Assembly: GCA_038087015.1 (NCBI GenBank)
Contig: JASBNA010000004.1
Coordinates: 620,001-684,000, forward strand
From: Cerrena zonata
Taxonomy: Eukaryota > Basidiomycota > Agaricomycetes > Polyporales > Cerrenaceae
DNA: 64,000 bases
Direction of reading: 5' to 3'
The notes beneath the pieces are model-generated. The model was given only the letters and a program-made list of their open reading frames with translations. It searched no databases and was not told where the DNA came from. The position numbers were made by a program, and so were the translations under genes. Shown here one piece after another: positions 43,847 through 55,063 of this stretch; the stretch's first letter is position 1, and every line of letters begins with the position of its first letter.

Positions 43847-46603
43847 ATGCAGGTCACGGCGGGGGTACCTCAGCCTCCAGCAATACCAATTGCTTGTAGA
43901 TGTGGTACGTCAGGCTGTCACTCACTATTACGAACCTAAACCAACCATAAACTGCAGTACCGACAGACCAGTGGTTAACGACTCATGTCGATGTGGATAG
44001 GACCATCGAGGACATCAAGATCTGGCTACTCTACAAGTTCTTCCCCTCGTCATTTACTGCCGCACCCTCGTTCCCTCGCAGTCGTTCGTCGCGTAAGCGG
44101 CGGCCTATGTCTCCAATTAGATTTGCCGCGAGGCAGCAGGACCAATTCAAACCTAAACGGACAGCTGAGGAGTACTACCAAGAGGATGATTACGATGAGG
44201 ACATTGAAGATCTTGAAGATGTCGAAGATGTACTATCCCTTGAGGGACACAAGATCACTGCTCCCCGACCTTCAGCCTCTTCCGCACATCTCTTACCGAA
44301 GCTGAGTCTTCCCTCCGAGCTAAACAACCAAGGGAAGGACACAGCACTCGATCCGGCATCCTACACACTCATTTCGTTCTCAACTGGACTCGTTCTGGAA
44401 GACCGGATCTGTCTTGATTCATATAGCCTGCAACCACACGAGTTGCTTGAGCTTCACAAACAACCATTCATAATCAACCTTCCTAGAAACGATGAATCGG
44501 CCTATGTTCGCCCATACTTCGAGGCCAAAGTCGGTGCACTCAAATCCGTGTTTAGACACGCTGATACCGAACGAGGGGACACCGAGAGCAGACACGGACA
44601 TGACTCTTCGTATGTGGCCCGAGAAAGGCTCAGTAAGAGACGTCGAGACAAGCTGGGATGGTCCGATCGTTGGCTACTGGTGCACAAAGGAATTCTGAGA
44701 CTCTCAAGACATCGTAATGTGAGTACTTCGTGAGATCACAGGTTCACACAGTTTCTAGGTCCCGTTCAATGGGCATCATGGGATAAAATCGCCAATCACG
44801 CCGGAGAAATTGTTATGTTCGCTACGAATGCTTCTGAGCTTCAGCTGACCTATATCTTCTATCTAGGGCACCAAACCCAGCTTTCACTCTTCGTTTGACT
44901 CTCTCATTGCAGTAACAAACTTCGATCATTTACAACGACTCGACACATCAAGCGGAAAAGGACCTTCTATCGCTCAACAAGCGTTTTCTTCGTCACCAAG
45001 TCTAGCTACTCCTGACCCCGGATTAAAACCCGAAGATGAATCAAAGTATATTGTTTGTCTCAAATTCCGAGATCGAGGACAACCTCCTAGACAGGAGAAG
45101 TCGCGACCGACTGTGCCTGATATGTCTTGGTTAAGGAGAGGTTCCTCGGAACGTGGATGGGATACGGTAGGGATGACGAGGATCGAGAGTAATGATGAGG
45201 ATGCTGGTGAGGATACGAAAGGCTCTGCGGACGACGGGGTTACTTGGGTAATCTTAGATCTGCGTAACGAATATGGTACGCTTTCTTCCTCTTTATGCAT
45301 ATTTCCTTTAATAATATGCGTGGAAATTTCAGGTCTTCAAAACTTCATCCGACTCATACACAGAGAAGCTCCGATATTTATTTCCTCTACGTTCCTCACA
45401 GAGAGTAAAGCATCAGACGACAGCAGCTCCCCTCCACCTTCACCCATCCAGTTCGCTCCTCGAAAGTCTCTCCGCCGTAACTCTCTCTCGCCGGAGTCTC
45501 CGATCGTACCATTGACCGGGCGTGAGGGTTCTGCTTCACCTCCACCATCCTCCCCCGCCAGTACCTCAGATTCCTTTCGCAAATCCCTCCCATATCCAGC
45601 ATGGCGCTTAGAACTTCTCCGACGTGCACGCAGAGCTGGAATGGGAGACCTGGGGAAAGCCATGGAATTTGTGGCTTTCGGTCTTCATAATGATGAAGAC
45701 GAATCAACGATTGGGCAGAGTGCGTTTAGGGGAAGACAGCCGGGCAAGAAGAAGTTTGTTAGTGAGAAGGAACACAAGAAGGCCCAGTATCAGCAGGGTA
45801 TCGAGCTCGATGATGATAGTAGTGCAAGCTCGGAGCAGAGTTTGAGTGAGCAGGAGTGGCAGGATTGGAAGGACGATATCATTCGGAGACGCAAAGCTGA
45901 AATCGAGGACAGTCGGGACATCCATTGGGAGACAAACTGGAGTTGGCAAAAGAATCTTGCTGATAGCGGGTCGCATACCCAAGAATCCGGTGCCAGTTCC
46001 CCTCGCACTGAATTCCTCAACTTGGATAGTGTCAATACCCGACTAGGGTCACCACCTCTCATCAGCCATTCGTCCGCAGACTCATTGTACAGGCGTACGA
46101 CCACTGCAGGCAATATCAGTCGGCCAATGTCTCCTCAAAATCTTATCCGAATACGACCTTTTTCACCCTTATCTGCCGAAACCGACGATGAACCTGCCAT
46201 TTTGCCCACAGAATCTGAGCTTCCGGCATTTAGCCAATACGATTCCCCTCATTATCTGCGTACCCAGCATTCTGAACCTAACTTCCCCCCAATGGTTATC
46301 ATGGAACGATACGCTGAAGTCTCTGTTGGTCCATCGCCCGAGGAGAGTGGACGAAAGGGGCGGCCGAGGACGAGTACGTTGATGCCTGGAAGACCCCCGG
46401 GCCAGAGGACACAGCCGGAAGCTGGATCGTCGAGTAACACTGGCTTTGGCTTCTTTGGTAATATCAAACCGAGGCTCAGGATTCCTTTCCAATCGTCAAG
46501 TGGTTCTGCACCTCCATCTGGGATAAACTCGAGCTCATCACCGATGAGTGCGGAGAGCCGTGACAGTCTTAAATTCGCTACTCCGTCTGGAAGTGATGAC
46601 TAG
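43847..46603 (+). CDS. Large basidiomycete protein with a probable PH domain
   Basis: Probable lipid- or protein-binding scaffold; no enzyme motif. Exon 1 (43847-43904) encodes MQVTAGVPQPPAIPIACRC. Exons 43958-44718, 44867-45275 and 45333-46603 complete 832 residues, and all phases fit. The N-terminus VPTDQWLTTHVDVDRTIEDI, KIWLLYKFFP has the shape of a ubiquitin-like or Ras-association domain. An acidic patch (YDEDIEDLEDVEDV) follows. LGWSDRWLLVHKGILRLSRH (first PH strands) through KYIVCLKFRDRG to VTWVILDLRNEYGLQNFIRL, IHREAP (last strand and C-terminal helix) is the pattern of a PH domain with a long Ser/Asp-rich insert. The C-terminal 400 residues are Ser/Pro-rich with a charged helix (EQEWQDWKDDIIRRRKAEIE). 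Assignment of the two domains rests on pattern only. Confidence 0.72.
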
Positions 46604-46961
46604 TGTTTACGTGCCCTATGGTGGTGTGTTTTCATTGTCGTGGTGTCTAAAATTATTTTCTTCGTTGCGGGTGTATCATATATTTGTATTGTGTTTTTCT
46701 ACTGTATTAATTATCATTTTCTAGCTGTGTATTTCTTGTGTAATACATGTGTCATTTAAGTATTTCTTACTGGCGACAACCGCGCCGTGTTCGTTTAACG
46801 AGCCATTTTCATCAAAACCCAAATGACAATGCTATTAGGACTTGCGTTCTGTGTCATATATCGTGTCTACGCCATTTACTAGGTATTGTCAATTTCTGCG
46901 ATCGTAGAATATGAGTCGAATGAGTGACTGGATTCAAAGAGGGTAGTTGATATCAATCGTC
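46604..46961. other. Convergent 3' flanks; left edge of a duplicated segment
   Basis: 358 bases. From about 46727 the sequence matches the corresponding flank at 50416, so the duplication begins just after the PH-gene stop. No gene is seen. Confidence 0.5.
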
Positions 46962-47850
46962 TCAGAACATGACACCTAAGCCAACAATGCCCATCACCGT
47001 AGCAGCAATAATTGCCTTTCCTACAGTCAGAGATACAGCCGCATCGTCATTATCATTGCTTCTACCGGTGGAATTGGAGGGGGAGCCGGAGGAAGTTGTA
47101 GAAGGCGTGACACTAGCCTTGGCACTACCACTACCACTTGCACTGCCAGTAGCCGAAGGAGTACTAGCTTCAGAGGCAGAGGATGCCACGGGGGCCGTCG
47201 TCAACGGGTAAAAGGAGGTCACAAGCTCATCCCCGAATAAGATGTCGCCAGACTGAGCCCTTGCTGAAGCGTCATTGAAGGCAGCCTCACTGGGTGGGTT
47301 GATAGCAAAAATCGCACCGACTGTAGACATAATTCAGATGCTTTTTGGATCGTGACAAAGTAGCTTATACATACCCTCTTTGCAGCGGTTGTCTGCAGCG
47401 TTATAGAACCATAATGAATGGTTTGCCTTGCTGCTTCCGAGACCCGACCACACGTCGAGGGCAAAAGTGTCGAACTCGAGCATAGATCGACTCCCTCTAT
47501 AGTCCGAGTGTGGTTTAGCCTTCTGAGTTAACGGTGAGAAAGACATCGCAGTACTCACGCCGTTACGTTCAAGCTGAAAAAGCTCCCACCCCAGGTACAA
47601 GGCTCCTCAAAAGTGGATTCTCGGAAGCTATACGTACGACGGTCCCAGCTAGGGGTGGTTGAGATATCAGCGATATTTCCTGTTTCAGGTTTCCAGGTAC
47701 TTACAATCGCATTGTCAGTAATGACCCCTGCTCCAAGTTGATAAACTGAGGGTCAAAGGTGCCATCTGGCGTGCCTACATCAACAAGGTCCTGACCAAGA
47801 ACCTGGATAGTCCCAATGAGAACAGCGGTGTAGAGAGCAAGTCTGAACAT
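46962..47850 (-). CDS. Secreted GPI-type protein with a cupredoxin-like domain, copy A
   Basis: Member of the basidiomycete extracellular Ser-rich protein group. Minus-strand ATG 47850 gives a signal peptide, MFRLALYTAVLIGTIQVLGQ. The domain follows: GTFDPQFINLEQGSLLTMRF, then WDRRTYSFRESTFEEPCTWG, GSFFSLNVTA, SLWFYNAADNRCKEGVGAIF and AINPP. Known relatives have H-S/T-V-T-Q-S-x-F before the first Cys, and W-F-Y-C ... H-C-x-x-G-M at the end. Here the His is absent (RTYSF), W-F-Y-C is W-F-Y-N, and HC is RC, so the usual copper ligands are missing. Two cysteines remain and may pair. The tail is a Ser/Ala/Gly/Thr linker (about 45 residues) and a C-terminal helix, VGKAIIAATVMGIVGLGVMF, consistent with GPI attachment. 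Three introns; TGA at 46962-46964. Likely a cell-wall or surface protein. Confidence 0.8.
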
Positions 47851-48674
47851 GATGTGTTAGTATACGTGTAGGTTAATGCACTCACTCGTTGAGCTGTCCC
47901 ATTTATACATCCTCTGAAGGATTGCCGTTATTCCCGATCACCTACATTGTCTTGGTAGTACATTGAGAAATTCCAAGTTTCAACATAAGACAGATCACGG
48001 ATATCATACCCGTAAAATTTGACGAGAAGTGTTCGCTGGCAGCCTGTACACATCATTAATGGATGCCTTTCTGTAGGCATTTAGAACGAGTTCTCAATTA
48101 TGATCTGGTTGAAAACCCCTTGAACGGTACCATCGTATCGGAATTGGAAGGTGCATTGTAAACTTGAAGGTGTATTCTGCGATCGACCCAAAGACGGCCC
48201 GGGCTCTGATCAGCTCTGAGATCCGATCGGCCTCTATCTATTCTATACATAATACATGCGAAGATGCTTGACCCTGACCGGTAAGCGACAGCGACTCGGA
48301 GATGCATACGATGACTGGAAGAGCGAAAGCGGCAGGAGCGGATCAGTACCTTCACTTGCCGTGACTTTTCCAGCTTGCACAGGCTCTCCCGAAGGAAACA
48401 TTAGCACCATATTGGCCCTCAGAGCTCCGGTTGTCCGTCTAGTCTCCCTTAGCCGCAGACAGACTCAAGATTGCTTAATAAATGTCTGCCAGGCTTTCTG
48501 TGAGGGATACCACCTTACCCCTTTCGCCGATTATCTAGGATAGCTGTAAAGCAAACGCATCACATTCTAGTCTAGACCTTGGTTGTACACCAGGTGCCTC
48601 GTTATATATTCAACCCGTTCCTAGATGTCCAGGTATGTTATAAAATAAATGACGACGAATGCCTCTTGAGCTTG
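47851..48674. other. Divergent region with the copy A promoter
   Basis: 825 bases. The left 200 bases are the duplicated promoter of copy A. The rest, up to the F-box gene start, contains only short motif-free frames. Confidence 0.45.
47902..47907 (-). promoter_or_regulatory. TATA-like box of cupredoxin copy A
   Basis: TTTATA on +, reading TATAAA on the minus strand within GGATGTATAAATGGG, about 55 bases upstream of the ATG at 47850. The same element is conserved at the same place before copy B. Confidence 0.5.
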
Positions 48675-48675
48675 A

Positions 48676-50394
48676 ATGTTATCTAGAATACCAGCAAGAG
48701 AAGTGGCACAAGCGAGACAAGCACTGGAACACGACCTCGAAGCCACCGCCAAAAGGATCATTGAACTCAAAATACGCTTGAATCAACTAGTTCCAATCGC
48801 TCGCCTCTCCTCTAAACTCCTTTCCAAAATATTCATGCAGTGCATCACGACAGAAATTACCGATACATCATTCAATAGAGCGGTAAACTACAATGACAGA
48901 TGGAAGGTCACCCATATATGTCACCATTTGCGCAAGGTAGCACTACGTTGTCCCTCTCTATGGTCCCAGGTCGAGATATATGGACCCGAAACGGAACATC
49001 TCAATGAGTTACTGGTACGTTCGAAAGGGGCCTCATTGACAGTTCACGCGAACATATACATTCCCCGGGATCAAGGTGGAGTCAAGAAGGTGTTAACGGA
49101 GATCGAGAGGATTGAGTCGCTTCAGATCAGTGCTTCTCACACAACATTCGCCAACATGTTCAGCACACAGCCCATCTCTGCCCCACGTCTCAAGCGAGTC
49201 ATCCTCAAAAACCCCTTTGCTTCCGTGGATGAAACCGTACCTTTCTTATCGGAGTGCAGAATGCCTTCACTTCAAGCGGTCCAGCTTTATAACTTTCCTA
49301 TCACTTTTACCCACCCATTCTTCGCTCCCACTCTTACACATCTCATCCTTGTAGCCTTTGATGGCATCCATCCCTCCCCTCCTCGATTATCGGATCTCAT
49401 GCACATGCTTGCCGGCATGCCCCTACTTCAGCACCTTGAATATGCGAGTGAACTCATCGATGATGATCTGGCTCTGCAGAACATCGCACTCGTACATTTG
49501 AGAAGTCTTGAATTATCTACCAATCTCAGCCGCCACCTCCCTACATTTGTAAAGTTACTGGATCAGCTGTCTATCCCGACTACCGCAAAGGCCCTTCTCG
49601 ATCTCGCATCTCTGAAGCTAATCGAGATCCTCCCCAAGTTGACTGCTCCTGTCATGAGAGTGCTCATAGGAGGTGGACGCATAGGGAGTGCTGCTACCAC
49701 CCCTCCTGTTGGTTTCTCTATCCAACATCAACCGGAAGATAAAACGTGCATCCTTGGCTTTTGGTTAAGCGAACCTATTCCCCTCCATGACAAGCATACT
49801 CTTCGTATTGCTTTACCTTGGATCCCCGATCTCAGTGACGAGATTTGGGCCTTTTGCCGTTCTCTACCTCTATCCAATGTCACAGCTTGTATTTTGGGAT
49901 GTCCACCTAAGGGATATGAAGGGGAGATAGGGGAGACCAGTCTGGCTGAATGGCGAAATACCATGGGTCAAATGAAAGATCTCACATGGCTGCGAGTAAT
50001 AGGAGAAGGAGGGATGCTATTTCCAAGCCTGCTCGAACACTTAATACATCCTGAAGGATCAAATGTGACAGGATGCTCAAAGCTTGAAACGCTCAGGATG
50101 GAAAGCGTGCAATTTATTTCCTACCCAAATCCCGACAGTAATCTGTACGTGAAAGAGCTCATCCAGGTTGTCTCCAAACTCCCCAATCTGAAAACGCTGG
50201 AAGTGTCGCAGTGTAGTCATTTTTATGAGACTGATTACATGGAATTTTTCGAGAGTCGCGTACCAATAATATGGGACCATGTCGTCCGGAACGGCATAGT
50301 CTGGATGTGTGGGAAATCGTTTACTTCTGACACTAGCTCCGATGATAGTACGAGCGATAACTCAGAGACTAGTTGGGATCTGAACAGTCCATGA
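48676..50394 (+). CDS. F-box-like protein with an LRR-like C-terminal region
   Basis: Single-exon gene of 572 residues, of the large Agaricomycete F-box family with an N-terminal coiled coil. The start MLSRIPAREVAQARQALEHD runs into a heptad-like helix (LEATAKRIIELKIRLNQL). The F-box-like motif follows: PIARLSSKLLSKIFMQCITT, then KVTHICHHLRKVALRCPSLW. The remainder is strand-helix repeats with periodic Leu (LKRVILKNPF, LQAVQLYNF, LTHLILVAF, LRSLELSTNL, LETLRMESVQFI, LKTLEVSQCSHF), a degenerate leucine-rich repeat. It ends in a Ser/Asp tail, SDTSSDDSTSDNSE. Probably an SCF adaptor of unknown target. It lies between the two copies of the duplicated cupredoxin-like gene and is not itself duplicated in the window. 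Confidence 0.82.
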   Translation: MLSRIPAREVAQARQALEHDLEATAKRIIELKIRLNQLVPIARLSSKLLSKIFMQCITTEITDTSFNRAVNYNDRWKVTHICHHLRKVALRCPSLWSQVEIYGPETEHLNELLVRSKGASLTVHANIYIPRDQGGVKKVLTEIERIESLQISASHTTFANMFSTQPISAPRLKRVILKNPFASVDETVPFLSECRMPSLQAVQLYNFPITFTHPFFAPTLTHLILVAFDGIHPSPPRLSDLMHMLAGMPLLQHLEYASELIDDDLALQNIALVHLRSLELSTNLSRHLPTFVKLLDQLSIPTTAKALLDLASLKLIEILPKLTAPVMRVLIGGGRIGSAATTPPVGFSIQHQPEDKTCILGFWLSEPIPLHDKHTLRIALPWIPDLSDEIWAFCRSLPLSNVTACILGCPPKGYEGEIGETSLAEWRNTMGQMKDLTWLRVIGEGGMLFPSLLEHLIHPEGSNVTGCSKLETLRMESVQFISYPNPDSNLYVKELIQVVSKLPNLKTLEVSQCSHFYETDYMEFFESRVPIIWDHVVRNGIVWMCGKSFTSDTSSDDSTSDNSETSWDLNSP

Positions 50395-50647
50395 AGTAGG
50401 CATTCACTCAGAAACCAGTGTGTATATCTTGTTTAATACAGTCATTTGAGTATTTCTTGCTGGTGACGAACGCCACTCTTCGTCTCTTAAACCATTTTCA
50501 TCGAGACCTAAGGGTCATTATTATTGAGACTTTCGTTCATCATGTCTACGTCAAATACTGGGTATTATCAAATTCAGTGAGGGCAATCATGAAATACCGA
50601 GTCGAACGAGTGACTAAATACAAGGAGGGTGGCTGGTATCAATCGTC

Positions 50648-51485
50648 TCAGAACACCACACCAAAGACAACAATGCCCATCACCGTAGCAGTAATAATTG
50701 CCTTTCCCACCGTCAGAGAGACGGCTGCATCGTCGTTGTCATTGCTACCACCTGTGGAATTGGAGGGGGAACCGGAGGACGTCGTAGAAGGTGTAGGAGT
50801 ACTCGATGCAGAAGCGGAAGATGACGTGGGGATCGTTGTCAACGGGTAAAACGAGGTTACAAGTTTGTCTCCGGATAACACTTCTCCGGACTTGGCCCTT
50901 TCTGTAGCGTCATGTACTGCCTTCGCATTTGGTGGATTGATGACGAAAATCACGCCCACTACAAGCAAATATCAGATGCATGTATTTCGTGAAGATAGCC
51001 CACACATACTCATTTTGCAATAGTCGCTCTCAGCGTTGAAGAACCACAACGGGTTCGGCTTGCTGTCTCCGAGCCCTGACCAGACGTCAAGTATATAGGT
51101 TTGATACTCCATTACGGATCGATCCCCCCTAAGGCCAACGATTACATTCTCAGCTTTGATCTGGTACTGAATTGGGATATGAGCGTCACGTACCCTGTTA
51201 CGTTAAGGCTCCAAAAGCTTCCTCCCCAAGTACAGGGGTCCTCGAAGGTGGATTCCCGGAGACTGAAGGGGTTAGGGCCCCAACTAGAGTCGGCTAGAAT
51301 GTTAGCTATATTACATGTCTTATATTGCTAAGTACTTACAGTTGCATCTCCAGCAATTGTCCCTGCTTTAAGTTGATGAAGGTAGGGCGAAAACTAGAAG
51401 ACAGTGCATCAATATACTCCGAGTCCTGACCAAGAACCTGGATAGCCCCGATGAGAACAGCAGTGTAGAGAGCAAGTCTAAACAT
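50648..51485 (-). CDS. Secreted GPI-type protein with a cupredoxin-like domain, copy B
   Basis: Close paralogue of the gene at 46962-47850 with the same four-exon layout. Minus-strand ATG 51485 gives MFRLALYTAVLIGAIQVLGQ (signal peptide), almost identical to copy A. The start of the mature part differs: DSEYIDALSSSFRPTFINLK. Then LRESTFEDPCTWGGSFWSLN, LWFFNAESDYCKMMGVIF and VINPP. As in copy A the canonical copper ligands are absent. The linker is shorter (about 30 residues, Ser/Thr/Pro-rich). The C-terminus VGKAIITATVMGIVVFGVVF is again suited to a GPI anchor. TGA at 50648-50650. Divergence is concentrated in the mature domain while the signal peptide and tail are conserved. Confidence 0.78.
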
Positions 51486-52844
51486 GGTGTGTTAGTGCTG
51501 GTGTACGTGTAGGTTGGTGCACTCACTCCTTGAGCTGGCCCCTTTATACATCCTGTGAAGGATTCCCGTTATTCCCGATCACCTATGTTACATGGAGGAG
51601 ATTCTAAATTTCAGTTTAACACAGATCACGGATATCATACCCGTAAAATTTGACGGGAAATGCCCACTTACAGCCTGTACACATACTGCTCTCCGTAGTT
51701 GTAGCAGGTTCACTTAGAGTCACTAGCCGATGTTAACTTGGATGTATACAATAGAGATTCTTCCCCATGGAGACGTACCCATAATGCTTTATTTCAACGG
51801 TACACGAGAAGGGAAGAGCCAGCTGCAAGGTAATCACAGGATAGGATGAACGTAAAACTTACACTGTACCTCGTCTGGTGTAACACCTTCTAGCTCTGAG
51901 TCATAGCAACAGTATACAGGTTTTGAGGTGGACCATTTTCTCCCACATGCGCCGTTAAGCTGAATAGATATCCATAAAGATCCGCCTTTAATGAGAGGTG
52001 ATAAAAGTATACTCAGAGCCATCGAGTGCAACGAGAACCTTCGTCAACGCTGTACCAGAACAAGGGAAGCGCATTAAATAAGATGAGGCGTAAGCGATGC
52101 ACAGATGCACTGGTGGGGCCTGAGGATCGCGCAAGTAGGCAGCTCTTTGATTACCTCATAGAACATACGCTTTACTCGGGACAGATAAACTGATGTCATT
52201 TGCGGCCTCACGAGAGTTGATTCGGTGTTGCACAACGGTGCAACAGTTGGATCAATTTCGTGCCAAGAGAGGATGAGTCTAGTGTAGACGTCGACTGTGA
52301 TTTTGTGAGACCTAAAGTACACTGAAAAAAAGATTCCTTGGTGTCTATGGAGAACTACGACAGAAAGTATAGTTAGCCAGTGGAAGCGATCTCGAAGTCG
52401 ATTTCTCCCCGCTCCTGGTTTATGCAGCGACGTAGGTTCTCTCGAACTCAATCCTTCGAGAACTATGTTGGAGTACCAGATGGGCATATAACGAGTTGCA
52501 GAGATACTGACCATCTAGGGATTTGAATATGAAAAAGTCGAAACTATGATATAGACACATCGATATTGAGTTTAGAACCCCGCAAATCATTCGCATTGGT
52601 TGTAGATAGCCTGCTCATGTAATTGGACCGAGGACATGTGTAAACCAGAAGCCGAGCAGTCCCATTATGAATAAATGAGCGAGTGATGATGGGAGAGAGA
52701 AGAAGGGAGGCAAGAAGGTGAATCCCAAAAAGGAAGCACGTGTTTAGGTGCTTCGACCTCCAGGATCGATAGCCCAGGTGAGCTTCCACCCACAACCATT
52801 TCCGCTCCTTTCACCTTAGCACTCATCGTCCTCGACCTCCTAAC
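51486..52844. other. Intergenic region, 1.4 kb, with the copy B promoter
   Basis: The first 200 bases are the duplicated promoter of copy B. Beyond about 51685 there are minus-strand frames (51834-52031, with several Cys and Trp, and 52074-52514, 146 codons), but neither has a recognised motif or clear splice signals. The end is the ATG3 promoter. Confidence 0.4.
51543..51548 (-). promoter_or_regulatory. TATA-like box of cupredoxin copy B
   Basis: TTTATA on +, TATAAA on the minus strand, about 60 bases before the ATG at 51485. It matches the element of copy A in place and context. Confidence 0.5.
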
Positions 52845-54431
52845 ATGCACGCGATCCAGGTGAACACACCTCTTTGTCGCTAATATCTTCATTGTATACT
52901 CACTGATACCGTGTTTGATCGTATTGTAGCAACAATATTGGGCAGTTCGAGACTATCTAAGTCCGGTACGCCCCATTCTGTACACGGTTGACTCTGAGAC
53001 ATGGTACTAAGATATTTTGGCGGTTATAGGTTCTGAAAGAAAGCAAGTTCAAGGAACATGGCCGCATTACACCTGGTATGTCTAGTACCATATACAGCTT
53101 AGATTACCATAACTGAACACGCCCCTTCCCTATCCCACTCATTTCATTTACATTTACTGTAAACGTAACGGGATCTTTCATTCGCCTTCTCCAGAGGAGT
53201 TTGTCGCAGCGGGTGACTTTCTAACATACAAGTTCCCTGTATGGACATGGTACGCTCTATCGCTTCTAAACTCTATATACCAATATCACAACATACCGCC
53301 CCATATCTAACCTCTATTCTATTAGGGAAAAGGGCGACTCTTCGAAAGCCCGAGAATACCTCCCAGCAGACAAACAATACCTCTTGACCCGAGGGGTCCC
53401 CTGCCCTCGACGAGCAACAACCCTAGCCTACACCGACGCAGACGAAGACGCCGAACGTCTTCTCTCCTTCGGTGATCTCTCCTCTACAGGAAACGAAGCC
53501 GACGAATGGGTCGAGACACACGCAGGTCGATCAACTACACACCATGAACCTTTGAATGTTGGTACCATCGATGATATCCCGGATGTTGATGAGGGAGTAT
53601 CGAATGCGATGGGTGGGATGTCGTTGGGTGGTTCGGGAGCTGGAGGCAAAGGCGCGGAGGAGATCCCTGATATGGATGATATTCCGGATATGGAGGAAGA
53701 AGACTTGGAGGATGGGGAGGATGAGGCTACTGCTGCGCCGAAGACGTCTGCTCCTGCGGTGATTCAACCGAGGTCAGTCCGTTTCGTTTGAGTTTGTGGA
53801 TGTTCAGCTATTGATTGTGGGGTCTATGGGGCTGTGAGTAGTGATGTTGAGGTCGCGAAAGGTAATTTGCTGCAAGTACGAACATACGATGTTATGATCA
53901 CGTATGACAAGTACTACCAAACACCTAGAATCTGGTTGCTCGGCTATGACGAGGTAAGAGTCCTCCTTATTCCGTTCCTGTGTATTTCTCACATTTCAAA
54001 TTCTACACCAGAACCGAACTCCCCTCACTCCTCCTCAAATCTTCCAAGACGTCAGCGCAGACCACGCCTTCAAAACCGTAACAATCGAAGCATTCCCACA
54101 CAGCACCTCTCTCCAAGCAGCATCCGTCCACCCCTGTAAACACGCCTCAGTCATGAAGAAAGTCATCGAACGTATGAACGCCGGGATCGAAGAACAAGCC
54201 GCCCTCCGGGGCAGAGGGGGTAACGCGACAAAGGGTGGCGACAAGGGAGACAAGGGGAAGAAGAACTGGCTGTTTAGGAAAACGAGCGGGAACGGGAAGG
54301 ATGATAAACAGATTGTTGGGGAGGGTGAGGAAGTGGAGGGAATGAGGGTGGATTTCTATCTGGTGGTGTTCTTGAAGTTCATTGCGAGTATCGTCCCCAC
54401 GATCGAGGTCGATTCTACGACGAGCTGGTAA
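52845..54431 (+). CDS. ATG3: Autophagy E2-like enzyme Atg3
   Basis: Transfers Atg8 to phosphatidylethanolamine during autophagosome growth. Small 5' exons, 52845-52859, 52930-52965, 53030-53075 and 53195-53249, encode [40 protein letters not shown] and [11 protein letters not shown]. Exons 53326-53772, 53839-53953 and 54012-54431 complete 377 residues, all in phase. The N-terminal helix and E-F-V-A-A-G-D are family hallmarks. The middle holds the disordered acidic flexible region ([20 protein letters not shown]), which in yeast binds Atg7. The E2 core includes [29 protein letters not shown] and the catalytic [13 protein letters not shown], with the active Cys in H-P-C. An unusual Gly/Lys-rich insert ([18 protein letters not shown]) follows. 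It ends [20 protein letters not shown] at 54429-54431. Confidence 0.96.
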
Positions 54432-55063
54432 ACGCCGGGATGTGCGTTTGCCCCCCAGGTGGTGGATGGCGGCAATGAAAAGAATATGCTTACCCCGTTT
54501 GCCATTTAGAAGAGAAGTATACCATCCCTTTTTGTGTTCTCCCTGTCTCTTGCTATTTTTTGATGTCCTCCGTCCTTGCCTTTCTTTTTCCCTCTTCATC
54601 ATCACTGGTTTCTCGTTCTTGGCACAAGGCTCAGGCCACACTATCCTTTATAACCCCTCATTAACACATGTTGACACTCCTTTACCTGGTTTCTTTTCCC
54701 CAATTTTTTGTACCGATAACTAAAGACAACTGCCTATGTACTCGTAGAATTTTTGGAATCATGTTTGCTATTTCTCCACCTCTTAGGTCTCAAATCAAAG
54801 GCTTCAGGTCTGGAAGGTTCGAGTTCACAAAATAACATGAGAGAATCGCTATCTAACAGCGACTGCGTCATTTCTGAACATAGTAATTATGTAGTAAAAA
54901 TGTAACCCTACACCATCGAAAGCAAGTGACTGACATGATATGCATGATATGACGATACAAGAAGCAAACCTAGATGATAAGCAAAAAGCAAGTGAAGCGA
55001 ACCTGAAAGGAATGAGGAGAAAACAACAAGATAGAGAGAAAATGCGAGTTGAAGAGTAGTCCA
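54432..55063. other. Convergent 3' region of ATG3 and the LYAR-like gene
   Basis: 632 bases, T- and C-rich between 54500 and 54720. No gene is seen. A GGTTCGAGTTC stretch at about 54817 resembles a tRNA B box but has no partner A box. Confidence 0.4.

Larger units (their letters stand above)
46727..48053. repeat. Direct duplication, unit A (1.3 kb)
   Basis: This segment is repeated in the same orientation at 50416-51684. It contains about 235 bases of 3' flank (GTATTTCTTACTGGCGAC here, GTATTTCTTGCTGGTGAC there), the whole cupredoxin-like gene and about 200 bases of promoter. The promoters share GATTACCGTTATT-like runs such as TTATTCCCGATCACCTA and ACGGATATCATACCCGTAAA. Similarity ends near AGCCTGTACACAT in both. 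The high similarity of untranslated parts suggests a recent event. Confidence 0.75.
50416..51684. repeat. Direct duplication, unit B (1.3 kb)
   Basis: Second unit of the duplication described at 46727-48053. It starts immediately after the F-box gene stop (50394), so the 3' flank of the F-box gene is duplicated sequence. It includes cupredoxin copy B and its promoter. Confidence 0.75.

Noticed and set aside
51834..52514. Two minus-strand frames upstream of cupredoxin copy B
   Set aside because: The Cys-containing frame at 51834-52031 looked like a secreted peptide, but has no signal sequence or clear start. The 146-codon frame has no motif and no plausible splice sites. Left as intergenic.
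54810..54835. Possible tRNA B box (GGTTCGAGTTC)
   Set aside because: One mismatch to the consensus, no A box at the right distance and no cloverleaf arms could be drawn.
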